Positions 1 through 10,000 of a DNA stretch of 37,872 bases are shown here, in pieces. Source of the DNA: Comamonadaceae bacterium (GTDB taxonomy: Bacteria; Pseudomonadota; Gammaproteobacteria; Burkholderiales; Burkholderiaceae_C); assembly GCA_947454355.1 (NCBI GenBank), contig CANGKR010000006.1, positions 1-37,872 on the forward strand, in the 5' to 3' direction. Below the pieces are notes generated by a model. That model saw nothing but the letters and a program-made list of their open reading frames with translations. It did not search any database and had not been told where the DNA came from. Position numbers and translations under genes: made by a program. Position 1 is the stretch's first letter; the number at the start of each line of letters is the position of its first letter.

Positions 1-389
1 GGCACCAATTGGTCCACGCCGGTCAGTTTTTTCAGTTGCACCAGTAGACTTTGCTGCACATAGCGACCCGCAGGCATCACCGGCATGAAATGCGGCTTAT
101 CGGCCACCAAAAGATGATCGTCTTCAAACACAATGCTGGCTGCTTCGGGCAGCAAAGGTTCATGGGTGATATGGCGGTAGTAATACACCCGGGTATGGGG
201 CGTGTAGGGTTTTTGGGCTGATAACGGGTGCCCCGATTCATCCAGCACCAAGCCTTGCGCAAAACGGTCCAACCATTCTTCGCGCGAGATGCTGGGCATG
301 CGTTCGAGCAAGAAATCGAGCAGGTGGCCCCAAGGACCTGCAGGCAAGGACACGCAACTGGGGCCAACGCCATCGCGTGTCGGGATCAT
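1..389 (-). CDS. RluA-family pseudouridine synthase, N-terminal part (runs off the window edge)
   Basis: Reverse-strand reading from ATG at 387-389: MIPTRDGVGPSCVSLPAGPWGHLLDFLLERMPSISREEWLDRF...LVADKPHFMPVMPAGRYVQQSLLVQLKKLTGVDQLVP. The LLVADKPHFMPVMP motif is typical of RluA-type enzymes. Missing from the ORF track because no stop lies in the window. Confidence 0.8.
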   Translation of the reverse strand, partial: MIPTRDGVGPSCVSLPAGPWGHLLDFLLERMPSISREEWLDRFAQGLVLDESGHPLSAQKPYTPHTRVYYYRHITHEPLLPEAASIVFEDDHLLVADKPHFMPVMPAGRYVQQSLLVQLKKLTGVDQLV

Positions 390-391
390 GC

Positions 392-1138
392 TCACACCCG
401 GCGGAAGACCAAGTCCCACACACCATGGCCGAGTTTAAGGCCGCGGTTTTCAAATTTAGTGAGCGGGCGGTATTCGGGTTGCGCCGCGTATCCGTCAGCA
501 GCGGTCGCCGTGTTTTTCAACAAGGCTTCTCCGCCAATGACTTCGAGCATTTGCTCGGCGTAGGGTTGCCAGTCGGTGGCGCAATGCAAGTAGCCGCCGG
601 GTTTCAGGCGCAGGGCCAAGGTGTTCACCAAGGCCAGTTGAATCAGGCGGCGCTTGTGGTGCTTGGTTTTGTGCCACGGGTCTGGAAAGAAAATATGCAC
701 GCCGTCCAAGCTGCCCTCGGGCAACATATGGTTGATTACTTCGACCGCATCGTGCCGCAGGATGCGGATGTTGTGCAGGTCTTGCTCACCAATGCGTTTG
801 AGCAAAGCGCCGACGCCCGCCTCGTGCACTTCGCAGCACAAAAAATTGTCTTGTGGGCGCACCCTGGCAATGTGGGCTGTGGCTTCGCCCATGCCAAAAC
901 CAATTTCCAGAATCAGGGGGGCTGCGCGACCGAATGCGGTTGCTGCATCCAGCGGTTGGTGGGCAAATTTCAGCAAGTTGGCGGGGCCGAACTGCTCGTA
1001 AGCCTTGGCTTGACCGATGGTGGTTCGCCCGGCGCGCAGGACATAACTTTTGACAGTGCGCAGATACACATCTGGCGGTGGGCCTTTGCGGGGCAGCGCT
1101 ATTTCGGGTTCAGGGGTGTCCGGTAGGGGGGAGGTCAT
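392..1138 (-). CDS. trmB: tRNA (guanine-N7-)-methyltransferase
   Basis: [25 protein letters not shown]...[17 protein letters not shown]...[20 protein letters not shown]; TrmB SAM-binding and PDPW-KKRH motifs. Start chosen at MTSPLPD (1138), not at 1198. Confidence 0.95.
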   Translation of the reverse strand: MTSPLPDTPEPEIALPRKGPPPDVYLRTVKSYVLRAGRTTIGQAKAYEQFGPANLLKFAHQPLDAATAFGRAAPLILEIGFGMGEATAHIARVRPQDNFLCCEVHEAGVGALLKRIGEQDLHNIRILRHDAVEVINHMLPEGSLDGVHIFFPDPWHKTKHHKRRLIQLALVNTLALRLKPGGYLHCATDWQPYAEQMLEVIGGEALLKNTATAADGYAAQPEYRPLTKFENRGLKLGHGVWDLVFRRV

Positions 1139-1145
1139 GCGCAGG

Positions 1146-2039
1146 TCAGGCAAAGCCCGAATTGTAGTAGGCCTCTCGCGTGGCGTGTGTCCATGCATTC
1201 AGTGCATCGTCCTCTTGTGCAGGCAAGCCCAGCACTTCGGCTGCGGCGTTCAAGGCGGCTTGTGGGTTAGACAAGTCCAAGGCCTGAGCGCCATTCTGTT
1301 TGGAGAGCTTTTCACCATTTGCCGCCAGTACCAAGGGTGTGTGCAGATAGCGCGGTGTGGGAAGTTGTAAAGCAAGTTGCAGTAGCATTTGCCGTGCAGT
1401 GTTGTCCACCAGATCGGCTCCACGCACCACCTGGGTGATGCCTTGTGCGGCATCATCCACCACCACGGCCAGTTGGTAGGCCCACAAACCATCGGCTCTG
1501 AACAACACAAAGTCACCCACTTCACGAGCCACATCTTGTGTTTGCGCGCCTAAGCGCTCGTCATCCCATGTGAACGGTGTGGCAAGCAGATAGCGGTCAA
1601 TTACAGCCTGCACATTCAATCGCCAGGCCCTGGCCGGTTTGCCTTCTAAGCCTGCTCTGCACGTGCCCGGGTAGACTGCAGCATGGTGCCTGAGGGTGTT
1701 TTGAGTGGCTTCGATATCTTTACGGGTGCAGCCGCAGGGGTAGGCCAGTCCTTGAGCCACCAATTGGTCCAGCGCGGCTTGGTATTGTGCATGGCGTTCA
1801 GACTGGTAGATCACCTGGCCGTCACTGTGCAGGCCACAGGCAGCCAGTTGCTGCAGGATCAGTGCATCGGATCCCTGCACGCATCGCGGCGTGTCAACGT
1901 CTTCCATGCGCACCAACCACTGGCCGCCTTGGGCGCGTGCGTGCAAGTAACTGGCCAAAGCGGCCACCAATGAGCCTGCGTGCAATGCACCGGTAGGCGA
2001 GGGCGCAAAGCGTCCGATGACCAGCGCCGAGTCGCCCAC
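1146..2039 (-). CDS. gluQ: Glutamyl-Q tRNA(Asp) synthetase
   Basis: [46 protein letters not shown]...[10 protein letters not shown]; truncated GluRS-like catalytic domain with HIGH-like (HAGS) and KLSKQ motifs. GTG start proposed at 2039. Confidence 0.93.
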   Translation of the reverse strand: MGDSALVIGRFAPSPTGALHAGSLVAALASYLHARAQGGQWLVRMEDVDTPRCVQGSDALILQQLAACGLHSDGQVIYQSERHAQYQAALDQLVAQGLAYPCGCTRKDIEATQNTLRHHAAVYPGTCRAGLEGKPARAWRLNVQAVIDRYLLATPFTWDDERLGAQTQDVAREVGDFVLFRADGLWAYQLAVVVDDAAQGITQVVRGADLVDNTARQMLLQLALQLPTPRYLHTPLVLAANGEKLSKQNGAQALDLSNPQAALNAAAEVLGLPAQEDDALNAWTHATREAYYNSGFA

Positions 2040-2041
2040 AC

Positions 2042-3076
2042 TCAAGAGGCAGCAGCCACCGCCAGTGACAGTTCCAGGCCAGAGACAAATCCGTCTTCGA
2101 CCCGATGGCCCAAGCACCAGTCACCGCAAACACCCAGCTGAAGCGAAGCGTTCCACAGGTGGCTTTGCCCCAAGGGGCGCAGTGTTTTGGCGTACCGCCA
2201 CAAATGCACATCGGCATGGGCAGGCGTGGCCCTGATGCCGGTGATCTCCGAAAATGCTTTGATCAGCTTGGCCTGCACACGCTCGGGGGCATCGTCCAGG
2301 TGTTCTTGAGACCAGGCCGCGCTGGCCTGTACCGTCCAGCGTTCGAGTTGGTTGCGGCCAGGTTTGGATGATTCCCGGGCCAACCACGCCACACGGTGGT
2401 GATTGCTGCGCGCCGCATTCCATTGCGGGCCCAAAGTGATGGGTTGCGCTGCATGCGGAAAGGCCACCATCAATGTCCAGCAAGGCGCCACTTGCACCGG
2501 GCCCAGCGCTTTGGACAACACTGGCGCCAGTTGCGAGCTTTCCAGCAGGGTTTGCGCTTGCAGGGGCGGTATGGCCAGCATGACACCATCAAAGCCGCCA
2601 AACACCTGCTGGCCGCCATCGGTGCCGTCGGTGTGCAATTGCCATTGTTTTTTGTTGATCGCGTCACGCTCCACGCGCATCACCCGGGTCTCTGAGTGGA
2701 TTCTGTCTTGTAGCGGCGATGCCCAAGCTTTGACCAAGGCGTTCATGCCAGGCTTGGCCACCCAATGCATTTCGCGGTGCGGCAACGCAGCCTCGACCAC
2801 GCGGCCCATGGCGTCCAGTACACGCACGGCATTGGCGCTCCAGGGTTTGCACACACCCGGGGAGGTTTGCAGGGCTTGTTCAAAACGGTTGTCGCGCACC
2901 GTGAAGTATTGAGCGCCGTGATCGAACCCGCCAAAAGGTGTGGTGCGGGTGCTCATGCGCCCGCCGGGTCCCCTGCTTTTTTCAAACACGGTCACCTGGT
3001 GGCCGGCTTGCGCCAGGGTGCGAGCACAAGTGATGCCGGCAATACCGGCGCCGATGATGGCGAAATGTTGAGTCAT
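2042..3076 (-). CDS. NAD(P)/FAD-dependent oxidoreductase, renalase-like
   Basis: [62 protein letters not shown]; Rossmann GxGxxG plus GGRMSTR and C-terminal [16 protein letters not shown]. Confidence 0.88.
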   Translation of the reverse strand: MTQHFAIIGAGIAGITCARTLAQAGHQVTVFEKSRGPGGRMSTRTTPFGGFDHGAQYFTVRDNRFEQALQTSPGVCKPWSANAVRVLDAMGRVVEAALPHREMHWVAKPGMNALVKAWASPLQDRIHSETRVMRVERDAINKKQWQLHTDGTDGGQQVFGGFDGVMLAIPPLQAQTLLESSQLAPVLSKALGPVQVAPCWTLMVAFPHAAQPITLGPQWNAARSNHHRVAWLARESSKPGRNQLERWTVQASAAWSQEHLDDAPERVQAKLIKAFSEITGIRATPAHADVHLWRYAKTLRPLGQSHLWNASLQLGVCGDWCLGHRVEDGFVSGLELSLAVAAAS

Positions 3077-3085
3077 GCGCCTACT

Positions 3086-4027
3086 CTACACGCGATAGTG
3101 GGGTTGCAGCAATGCATGTCTTGTAGTTTCGCTCTCCAATTGCGCCAGCCACCACTGCAAAGCCTTGCCTGGCGTGGCTTTGCGGCTGTTTCGCCAGACG
3201 TAGTGGGTTTCCCCAATACGCCTGGCTTGCGTGGTTTTCTTGGCCACCAGACGGCCCGAATCGATGTAGGGCCCAGCCATGCTTTGGGGCAAAAATCCAG
3301 CGCCCAGGCCGCGCAATTGGGCGTCAAGTTTGCTTGGCATGTCGGGTACAGTGAACACATCTTGCCCGCCGAGCAAACCAATCGTCAGACCTGAGCCACG
3401 CGGAACCGAGTCGGCCACTGCCACCGCACGGTGCTGCTGCAGTACCTCCTCGCTCAAAGGCTCTGGCCAACTGGCCAGCGGATGGTGTGGCGCTACGGCA
3501 AATACAAATTCAACCGGCCCCAAGGGCTTGTGCTGGCAGTCGGCAGGCCAACTGCTTGGAAGCAACACGCCCAAGGCCAGGTCCGCTTGTCCCGACGTCA
3601 AGGCGTTCAAGGTGCCTGAGAGGGTTTCGTGCCGCACCCGCAACCGGGTTGGCGGCTTGGCAGCCAAAAATGCTTCGCACAGTTCCATCACCACGGTGTG
3701 CGACACGATGCTGTCGACCGCCACAGTGAACACGGCTTCCCAGCCGGTGGCCACCCTTTTGACGCGGTTGGCCACAGTGTCCACATCACTCAAGAGGCGT
3801 GCGGCTTCGCGCAGCAATTCTTGCCCTGCAGCCGTAGCTTGGGCTTGCCGGGCGGTTCGGTCGAACAGCAGTACATCCAAAGCATCTTCAATTTGCCGTA
3901 CGCGGTAGGTCAGCGCACTTGGCACTAAACCCAATTGGCGGGCCGCCGCCGCAAAGCTGCCGGTCTGGCCAATAGCCAGCAACATGGCCAAGGCTTGGGG
4001 CGTCAAAATATCGCGAGGATTTTGCAT
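3086..4027 (-). CDS. LysR-family transcriptional regulator
   Basis: N-terminal wHTH LAIGQTGSFAAAARQLGLVPSALTYRVRQIEDALDVLLFDRTARQ, followed by a LysR substrate-binding domain. Divergent from the pirin gene. Confidence 0.93.
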   Translation of the reverse strand: MQNPRDILTPQALAMLLAIGQTGSFAAAARQLGLVPSALTYRVRQIEDALDVLLFDRTARQAQATAAGQELLREAARLLSDVDTVANRVKRVATGWEAVFTVAVDSIVSHTVVMELCEAFLAAKPPTRLRVRHETLSGTLNALTSGQADLALGVLLPSSWPADCQHKPLGPVEFVFAVAPHHPLASWPEPLSEEVLQQHRAVAVADSVPRGSGLTIGLLGGQDVFTVPDMPSKLDAQLRGLGAGFLPQSMAGPYIDSGRLVAKKTTQARRIGETHYVWRNSRKATPGKALQWWLAQLESETTRHALLQPHYRV

Positions 4028-4043
4028 GAATGATTAATTTTAG

Positions 4044-4058
4044 TTCAAAATTATTGAA
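4044..4058. promoter_or_regulatory. Candidate LysR-type operator in the divergent LysR/pirin intergenic region
   Basis: TTCAA-AATTA-TTGAA interrupted palindrome fitting a T-N11-A type LTTR box, flanked by direct repeats GAATGAT (4028-4034 and 4056-4062). Confidence 0.45.
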
Positions 4059-4132
4059 TGATGACGGCGAAAATTCTGCATGTATAGAGGAGATTGGTGC
4101 CCTACAGTTCAGGCTTCGAAATCGACAAGGTG

Positions 4133-4840
4133 ATGAACATGTTGACATTGCGTACAAGTGGAGACCGCGGTTATGCAGACCATGGCTGGCTCAAGTCTTT
4201 CCATAGTTTTTCGTTTGCGGGCTATTACGATCCGGCCCACATGGGCTGGGGCAATTTGCGTGTGATCAATGAAGACCGCATCGCCCCCGGCACGGGCTTT
4301 GGTACCCACGGTCACCGGGACATGGAAATCATCAGTTACGTGCTGTCAGGCAACCTGGCGCACAAGGACAGCATGGGCAATGTCAAGGGTATCCCGCCTG
4401 GTGACGTTCAGCGCATGAGTGCGGGCCGCGGTGTGATGCACAGCGAGTTCAACCATGCCGAGGGACAACCCACACACTTTTTGCAAATCTGGATCGAGCC
4501 CAATGTGCAAGGCATTGAACCCAGTTACGAGCAAAAAACCATTCCGCCCACCGCCAAGCGCGGACACTTGCAATTGGTGGCCTCGCCCCAAGGTGAAGGT
4601 CATGCCGTCAAGATCAGCGCTGATGCGGCTTTGTACGCGGGCCTGTTCGATGGCGCCGAGTCCGCTCAGTTGGTGCTGAACCCGGCACGAAAAGCCTATG
4701 TCCATTTGATTCAAGGTCAGTTGCAAGTCAACGGCAAGATCTTGCAAGGCGGCGATGCCGCTTTGATCGAAGGCGAGAGCGCGCTCATCCTCGAAGGCGG
4801 CCAAGGCGCTGAAGTTTTGGTATTTGACTTGGCGCCTTGA
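4133..4840 (+). CDS. Pirin family protein (cupin, quercetinase-like)
   Basis: MLTLRTSGDRGYADHGWLKSFHSFSFAGYYDPAHMGWGNLRVINEDRIAPGTGFGTHGHRDMEIISYVLSG; canonical pirin N-terminal cupin. Confidence 0.95.
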   Translation: MNMLTLRTSGDRGYADHGWLKSFHSFSFAGYYDPAHMGWGNLRVINEDRIAPGTGFGTHGHRDMEIISYVLSGNLAHKDSMGNVKGIPPGDVQRMSAGRGVMHSEFNHAEGQPTHFLQIWIEPNVQGIEPSYEQKTIPPTAKRGHLQLVASPQGEGHAVKISADAALYAGLFDGAESAQLVLNPARKAYVHLIQGQLQVNGKILQGGDAALIEGESALILEGGQGAEVLVFDLAP

Positions 4841-4892
4841 TTTTCAAGATTCATTTTTCATCTGATTTTTACAACCCTCAAGGAGTTCACCT

Positions 4893-5426
4893 ATGGCTAA
4901 AACCATCGTCATTTACCACTCAGGCTATGGCCACACACAACGCGTGGCGCAGTTCGTCGCGCAAGGCGCGAATGCCCAAGTGATTGCTATCGACGCCGAC
5001 GGCAATATCACCGAGGCCGATTGGACCGCATTGGATGCGGCTGACGCCATCATCTTTGGCTCGCCCACCTACATGGGCATGGCTTCCTGGCAGTTCAAGA
5101 AGTTTGCCGACGCCACTTCCAAGCGCTGGTTCACCAGCGCCTGGAAAGACAAGGTCGCTGGGGGCTTCACCATCTCGGCCAGCCCCAGCGGCGACAAGTT
5201 GTCAACCATCCAATACTTCATGACATTGGCCATGCAACAAGCCATGGTCTGGGTGGGTCAGCCTTCGATGAACGACGGGACCATCAACCGCATCGGCTCC
5301 AACTCGGGCGTGATGGCCCAGGTCGGTCCTACAAGCCCTGCCGAAGACATTCCACAAGGCGACTTGGACACCGCCAAAGCCTACGGCGAGCGCGTGGCCG
5401 CTGTGGCCGCAAAATTGCGCGGATGA
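4893..5426 (+). CDS. Flavodoxin/NAD(P)H-dependent oxidoreductase, WrbA-like
   Basis: MAKTIVIYHSGYGHTQRVAQFVAQGA...DAIIFGSPTYMGMASWQFKKFADATS; flavodoxin-fold FMN-binding motifs. SD AAGGAG upstream. Confidence 0.9.
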   Translation: MAKTIVIYHSGYGHTQRVAQFVAQGANAQVIAIDADGNITEADWTALDAADAIIFGSPTYMGMASWQFKKFADATSKRWFTSAWKDKVAGGFTISASPSGDKLSTIQYFMTLAMQQAMVWVGQPSMNDGTINRIGSNSGVMAQVGPTSPAEDIPQGDLDTAKAYGERVAAVAAKLRG

Positions 5427-5445
5427 ACTTCATGAGGTGACTCTG

Positions 5446-5475
5446 CCCCCGTACCGCGTCTTGGTACGATGGGGG
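5446..5475 (+). promoter_or_regulatory. Hairpin immediately upstream of the DUF599 start codon
   Basis: CCCCCGTACC-gcgtctt-GGTAC-gat-GGGGG; the right arm ends one base before ATG at 5477. Confidence 0.5.
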
Positions 5476-5476
5476 T

Positions 5477-6181
5477 ATGAAAATCATCACACTCTTGCCC
5501 GGGGTCGATTGGCTGGCCTTGGGCATTTTTTTTGCGCTCTGGATCGGCTACGCCTTGTTTGCCAATTACTGGGGTCGGCACGAGCGCTCGCTGATCGCCA
5601 CCACCAATCGCTACCGCTCATTGTGGATGCTGCAAGCTACAAGCCGCGACCCTCGCATGCTGGATGGCTTGATCACACAGAACCTGTCGCACACACCTTC
5701 GTTCTTTTCGTCTACCACGATCATCATCATTGGCGGCTTGTTGGCATTGATGGGCACTCTCGACAAAGCGGCCGAGCTGGTGAGGGATATCCCCTTTGTC
5801 ACACAAACTCCAATGTTCGTTTTTGAATTCAAGATCTTGGTGTTGATGGGCATTTTTGTATATGCCTTCTTCCGCTTTTCATGGTCCATGCGGCAATACA
5901 CCTTTGTGGCCTTGGTGATCGGTGCCATGCCACCCGCCAAAGAGTTCGAAGAGGGATTGCATGACCGCCAGTCGATCGCCGACCGCGCTGGCGCATTAGT
6001 GGGTGCGGCGGCTGAGACTTTCAACGATGGCCTGAGGGCATACTATTTTTCATTCGCCGCCATGTCTTGGTTTTTTTCGCCTTACGCCCTCATGGCTGCC
6101 ACGGCCTTGGTGGTGTTGATTTTGTATGGGCGGGAATTCCGATCAGAGGTACTTCACGTTTTGCGGGATGAGCGGTTTTGA
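5477..6181 (+). CDS. DUF599 family membrane protein
   Basis: Multiple TM segments; NYWGRHERSLIATTNRYRSLWMLQATSRDPRMLDGLITQNLSHTPSFFSSTTIIIIGGLLALMG is DUF599-like. Confidence 0.85.
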   Translation: MKIITLLPGVDWLALGIFFALWIGYALFANYWGRHERSLIATTNRYRSLWMLQATSRDPRMLDGLITQNLSHTPSFFSSTTIIIIGGLLALMGTLDKAAELVRDIPFVTQTPMFVFEFKILVLMGIFVYAFFRFSWSMRQYTFVALVIGAMPPAKEFEEGLHDRQSIADRAGALVGAAAETFNDGLRAYYFSFAAMSWFFSPYALMAATALVVLILYGREFRSEVLHVLRDERF

Positions 6182-6199
6182 GAACACCTAAGTTCAACA

Positions 6200-6943
6200 T
6201 CATTCGCTGAGGCCCACTGTGCTCAAGTCAGCAGCCAGCGCTCGGCGTTCGTCAAACACAAAGCAGCCGCCGTCAAAGTGGGCGCCCCCAGTTTCCTCAA
6301 AGTATTTGAGGATGCCACCTTCCAGCTGGTACACATGGGGCAGGCCGGACTCGCGCATGTAGATGGCGGCTTTTTCGCAGCGAATACCGCCCGTACAAAA
6401 GCTGATCACTGTTTTGTCTGCTAACTCGGCTTTGTGGGCTTGCACAGCCTCTGGGAATTCGGTGAACTTATTCAAGCGCCAATCGATCGCGCCTGCAAAA
6501 GTGCCCTCATCCACCTCGTAGGTGTTGCGCGTGTCCAGCGTGACCACCGGCCGGCCTTCGTCATCGTGCCCCTGGTCCAGCCAGCGCTTGGCGGTATGTG
6601 CATCCACCGCAGGCGCACGGCCCTCGGCGGGCCGGATGGTGGGGTGGTTCATGCGGATGATTTCTCGCTTGACCTTGACCAGCATCTTGCGAAAAGGTTG
6701 CGTAACAGACCAGCTTTCCTTTGGCGCGATGTCGGCAAACCGCGCATCGATATGCAACTGGCTGATAAAGCCGCGCACATCTCCCGCCGAACCCGCCAAA
6801 AACAGGTTAATACCTTCTTCTGCCAGCAAGATGGTGCCTTTGAGATTCAAGGCCACGGCCCGTGCGTGCAAAAGTTCTTTCAGCGCCGATGTGTCGTTCA
6901 AAGGCACGAATTTGTAAGTCGAAATATTGAGAATAGAGTTCAC
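6200..6943 (-). CDS. trhO: tRNA uridine(34) hydroxylase / rhodanese-related sulfurtransferase (YceA-like)
   Basis: ISTYKFVPLNDTSALKELLHARAVALNLKGTILLAEEGINLFLAG...VTLDTRNTYEVDEGTFAGAIDW...VISFCTGGIRCEKAAIYM; GTG start at 6943. Confidence 0.93.
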   Translation of the reverse strand: MNSILNISTYKFVPLNDTSALKELLHARAVALNLKGTILLAEEGINLFLAGSAGDVRGFISQLHIDARFADIAPKESWSVTQPFRKMLVKVKREIIRMNHPTIRPAEGRAPAVDAHTAKRWLDQGHDDEGRPVVTLDTRNTYEVDEGTFAGAIDWRLNKFTEFPEAVQAHKAELADKTVISFCTGGIRCEKAAIYMRESGLPHVYQLEGGILKYFEETGGAHFDGGCFVFDERRALAADLSTVGLSE

Positions 6944-7011
6944 AGCCGCTATTGTAGAAAACTCCCCGCACTGGGGGCAGTAAATCCTTGTGGCGCTCCT
7001 ACAATGAAGCC

Positions 7012-10000
7012 ATGTTTGCTCACCTTCGCCTCCACTCTGAATTTTCTGTGGTCGATTCCACTTGCCGCATCGACGAGGTGGTCAAGGCGGCCGCAGCCGA
7101 TGGGATGCCCGCATTGGCCATTACGGATTTGAGTAACCTGTTTGGCGCAGTCAAGTTTTACAAAGAAACCCGAGGCAAGGGCGTGCAGCCCTTAATTGGC
7201 GCAGAAATTTTCCTCGAAGGCCTGGGTGCGGATACCAACGCTACATCGCGCGTATTGGTCTTGGTGCAAAGCACTCAAGGCTATTTGAATCTCTCTGAAC
7301 TGCTGGCCAGAGCCTGGACGCAAAACGTCGTCAAAGCGCAGGCCGTGGTCAAGTTCTCTTGGTTGCAAGAACTCTCGCAGGGCTTGATTCTCTTGTCAGG
7401 TGCCCAAGCAGGTCCCGTAGGCCAGGCTTTGGTGCAGGGCGATGAAGCACGCGCCGCCGATGTGGCCTTGCAATTGGCCTCAGTGTTTCCGCACCGGTTT
7501 TACCTCGAATTGCAACGCGCGGGCCGTCCGGAAGACTTGGCGCAAGTCAACGGGGCCGTGCGGTTGGCTGCACGATTGAATTTACCTGTCGTGGCCACCC
7601 ATCCGGTGCAGTTTTTGCGACCTGACGATTACGAAGCCCATGAAGCACGCGTGTGCATTTCCGAAGGCGAGATCCTGGGTAATCAGCGGCGTGTGCGCAA
7701 GTTCACAGGAGAGCAGTACTTCAAAACCGCTGCGCAAATGTGCGAGCTGTTTGCCGATGTTCCCAGCGCCTTGTCCAACAGTCTAGAGATTGCTAAACGC
7801 TGCAACCTCACGCTGGTTCTGGGCAAGCCGCAATTGCCGAACTTCCCGATTCCACCGGTCGATGGTGTGGTCATGTCGGTGGACGACTATTTCCGCCACG
7901 TCTCACACGAGGGTCTGAAAGAACGCTTGCTCCACCTCTATCCTGATGCCACCCGGCGCCAGGCCGAACAAGCACGGTATTTGGAGCGTCTGGAGTTTGA
8001 GCTCAACACCATCTTGAAGATGGGTTTCCCAGGCTACTTTTTGATTGTGGGTGACTTCATCCAATGGGCCAAAACCCATGGATGCCCAGTCGGTCCAGGC
8101 CGGGGTTCCGGTGCGGGCTCGCTGGTGGCTTATGCCTTGAAGATCACCGACCTCGATCCTTTGCAGTACAACCTGCTGTTTGAGCGATTCCTGAACCCTG
8201 AGCGGGTGTCGATGCCCGACTTTGACATCGACTTTTGCCAGACCAACCGCGACCGCGTGATCGAGTACGTCAAAGACAAATACGGTCGCGATGCAGTCAG
8301 TCAGATTGCTACCTTCGGCACCATGGCAGCGCGAGCCGCCATTCGCGATGTAGGCCGTGTGCTCGACATGAGCTACACCTTTTGTGACGGCATCAGTAAA
8401 CTCATTCCCAACAAGCCGGGTCAGCATATAACCATTGCCGGGGCCATCGAAGCTGAGCCGATTTTGGCTGATCGCTTGGCCAAAGAAGAAGACGTCAAAA
8501 CCCTGCTGGAGCTGGCGCAAAAACTCGAAGGCATGACCCGCAACATCGGCATGCACGCAGGCGGCGTATTGATCGCGCCTGGAAAGCTCACCGACTTTTG
8601 TCCGCTGTACCAACAGCCTGGCAGTACCTCGGCAGTGAGCCAATACGATAAAGACGACGTCGAAGCCATTGGCTTGGTGAAGTTCGACTTTTTGGGCCTG
8701 GCAACCTTGACCATTTTGGAAATCGCGCGTGAGTTCATCATGCAGCGCCACCAGGGCCAAGAAAACTTCGCCTACGAGAATATCCCGCTGGACGATGCGG
8801 CTACTTACAAATTATTTGCCGATGGCAAAACAGAGGCGGTCTTTCAGTTTGAAAGTCGCGGCATGCAAGGCATGTTGCGCGATGCCCGGCCCAGCCGCCT
8901 CGAAGACCTCATCGCTTTGAACGCTTTGTACCGCCCTGGCCCGATGGACCTGATTCCTAGCTTTGTGGCACGCAAGCACGGACGCGAAGAAGTCGAATAC
9001 CCGCACCCTGCGGTGGCCGAGATGCTCAGCGAAACCTACGGCATCATGGTCTACCAAGAACAGGTGATGCAGACGGCCCAGATTTTGGGCGGCTACTCGC
9101 TGGGCGGTGCTGACTTGTTGCGCCGTGCCATGGGCAAGAAAAAAGCCGAGGAAATGGCCGAGCACCGCGAAAAGTTCCGTGCTGGAGCCTTGGCCACGCA
9201 CAACATCCCCGAAGACAAAGCCGACGAAGTCTTTGACTTGATGGAAAAGTTTGCAGGCTACGGTTTCAACAAGTCACACGCTGCAGCTTATTCTCTTTTG
9301 GCTTACCACACAGGTTGGCTCAAGGTGCATTACACCGCCGAGTTTTTCTGCGCCAACATGACGGTGGAAATGGACGACACCGACAAACTCAAAGTACTTT
9401 ACGAGGACGCCTTGAAGTTTGGTTTGACTTTCGATCCGCCGGATGTGAACCGTGGCCACCACCGTTTTGAGCCGGTCTCGAATAAAGTCATTCGGTACGG
9501 ACTCGGTGCTGTCAAAGGCACGGGACAGCAAGCTATTGAAGCCATTGTCAAAGCCCGCGAAGAGGGCGGCCCCTTTAAGAGTTTGTTTGATTTTTGCTTG
9601 CGCGTAGACCGCACCCGCTTGAACAAACGCACCGTAGAAGCCTTGATCAAAGCCGGTGCTTTCGACACTTTGCACATGAACCGTGCTTCTTTGTCAGCCT
9701 CAATTGACAGGGCGTTTGAATTTGCTTCCGCATCGATTGCCAATGCCAACCAAGGCGGTTTGTTTGACATGATGGGGGACGACGACCATGGCTCCAGCAC
9801 GCAAGAGCCCGACCTGGTCGAGATGATGCCTTGGGGCATCAAAGAACGGTTGACGTTTGAAAAAACCGCGGTCGGTTTTTACCTCTCAGGTCATCTGTTT
9901 GATGCCGTGGAGCGCGAAGTGCGTCAATTTGCCCGTCGCAAAATCGACGACTTGATCGACAGCCGCGAGTCGCAATTGCTTGCAGGCATTGTGAGTGACA

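Noticed and set aside
77-373. 98-aa minus-strand ORF in the track
   Set aside because: Wrong frame of the real partial pseudouridine synthase reading at 1-389.
377-1126. 249-aa plus-strand ORF opposite trmB
   Set aside because: Antisense shadow of trmB, which has clear family motifs; no recognisable domain on this strand.
1161-1166. ATTGTA (TACAAT on the minus strand) near the trmB start as a promoter
   Set aside because: It is the YYN codon run (TACTACAAT) at the 3' end of gluQ; no -35 seen, so coding coincidence is the simpler explanation.
7903-8760. 285-aa minus-strand ORF inside dnaE
   Set aside because: Antisense shadow ORF of dnaE; no start context or family motif.
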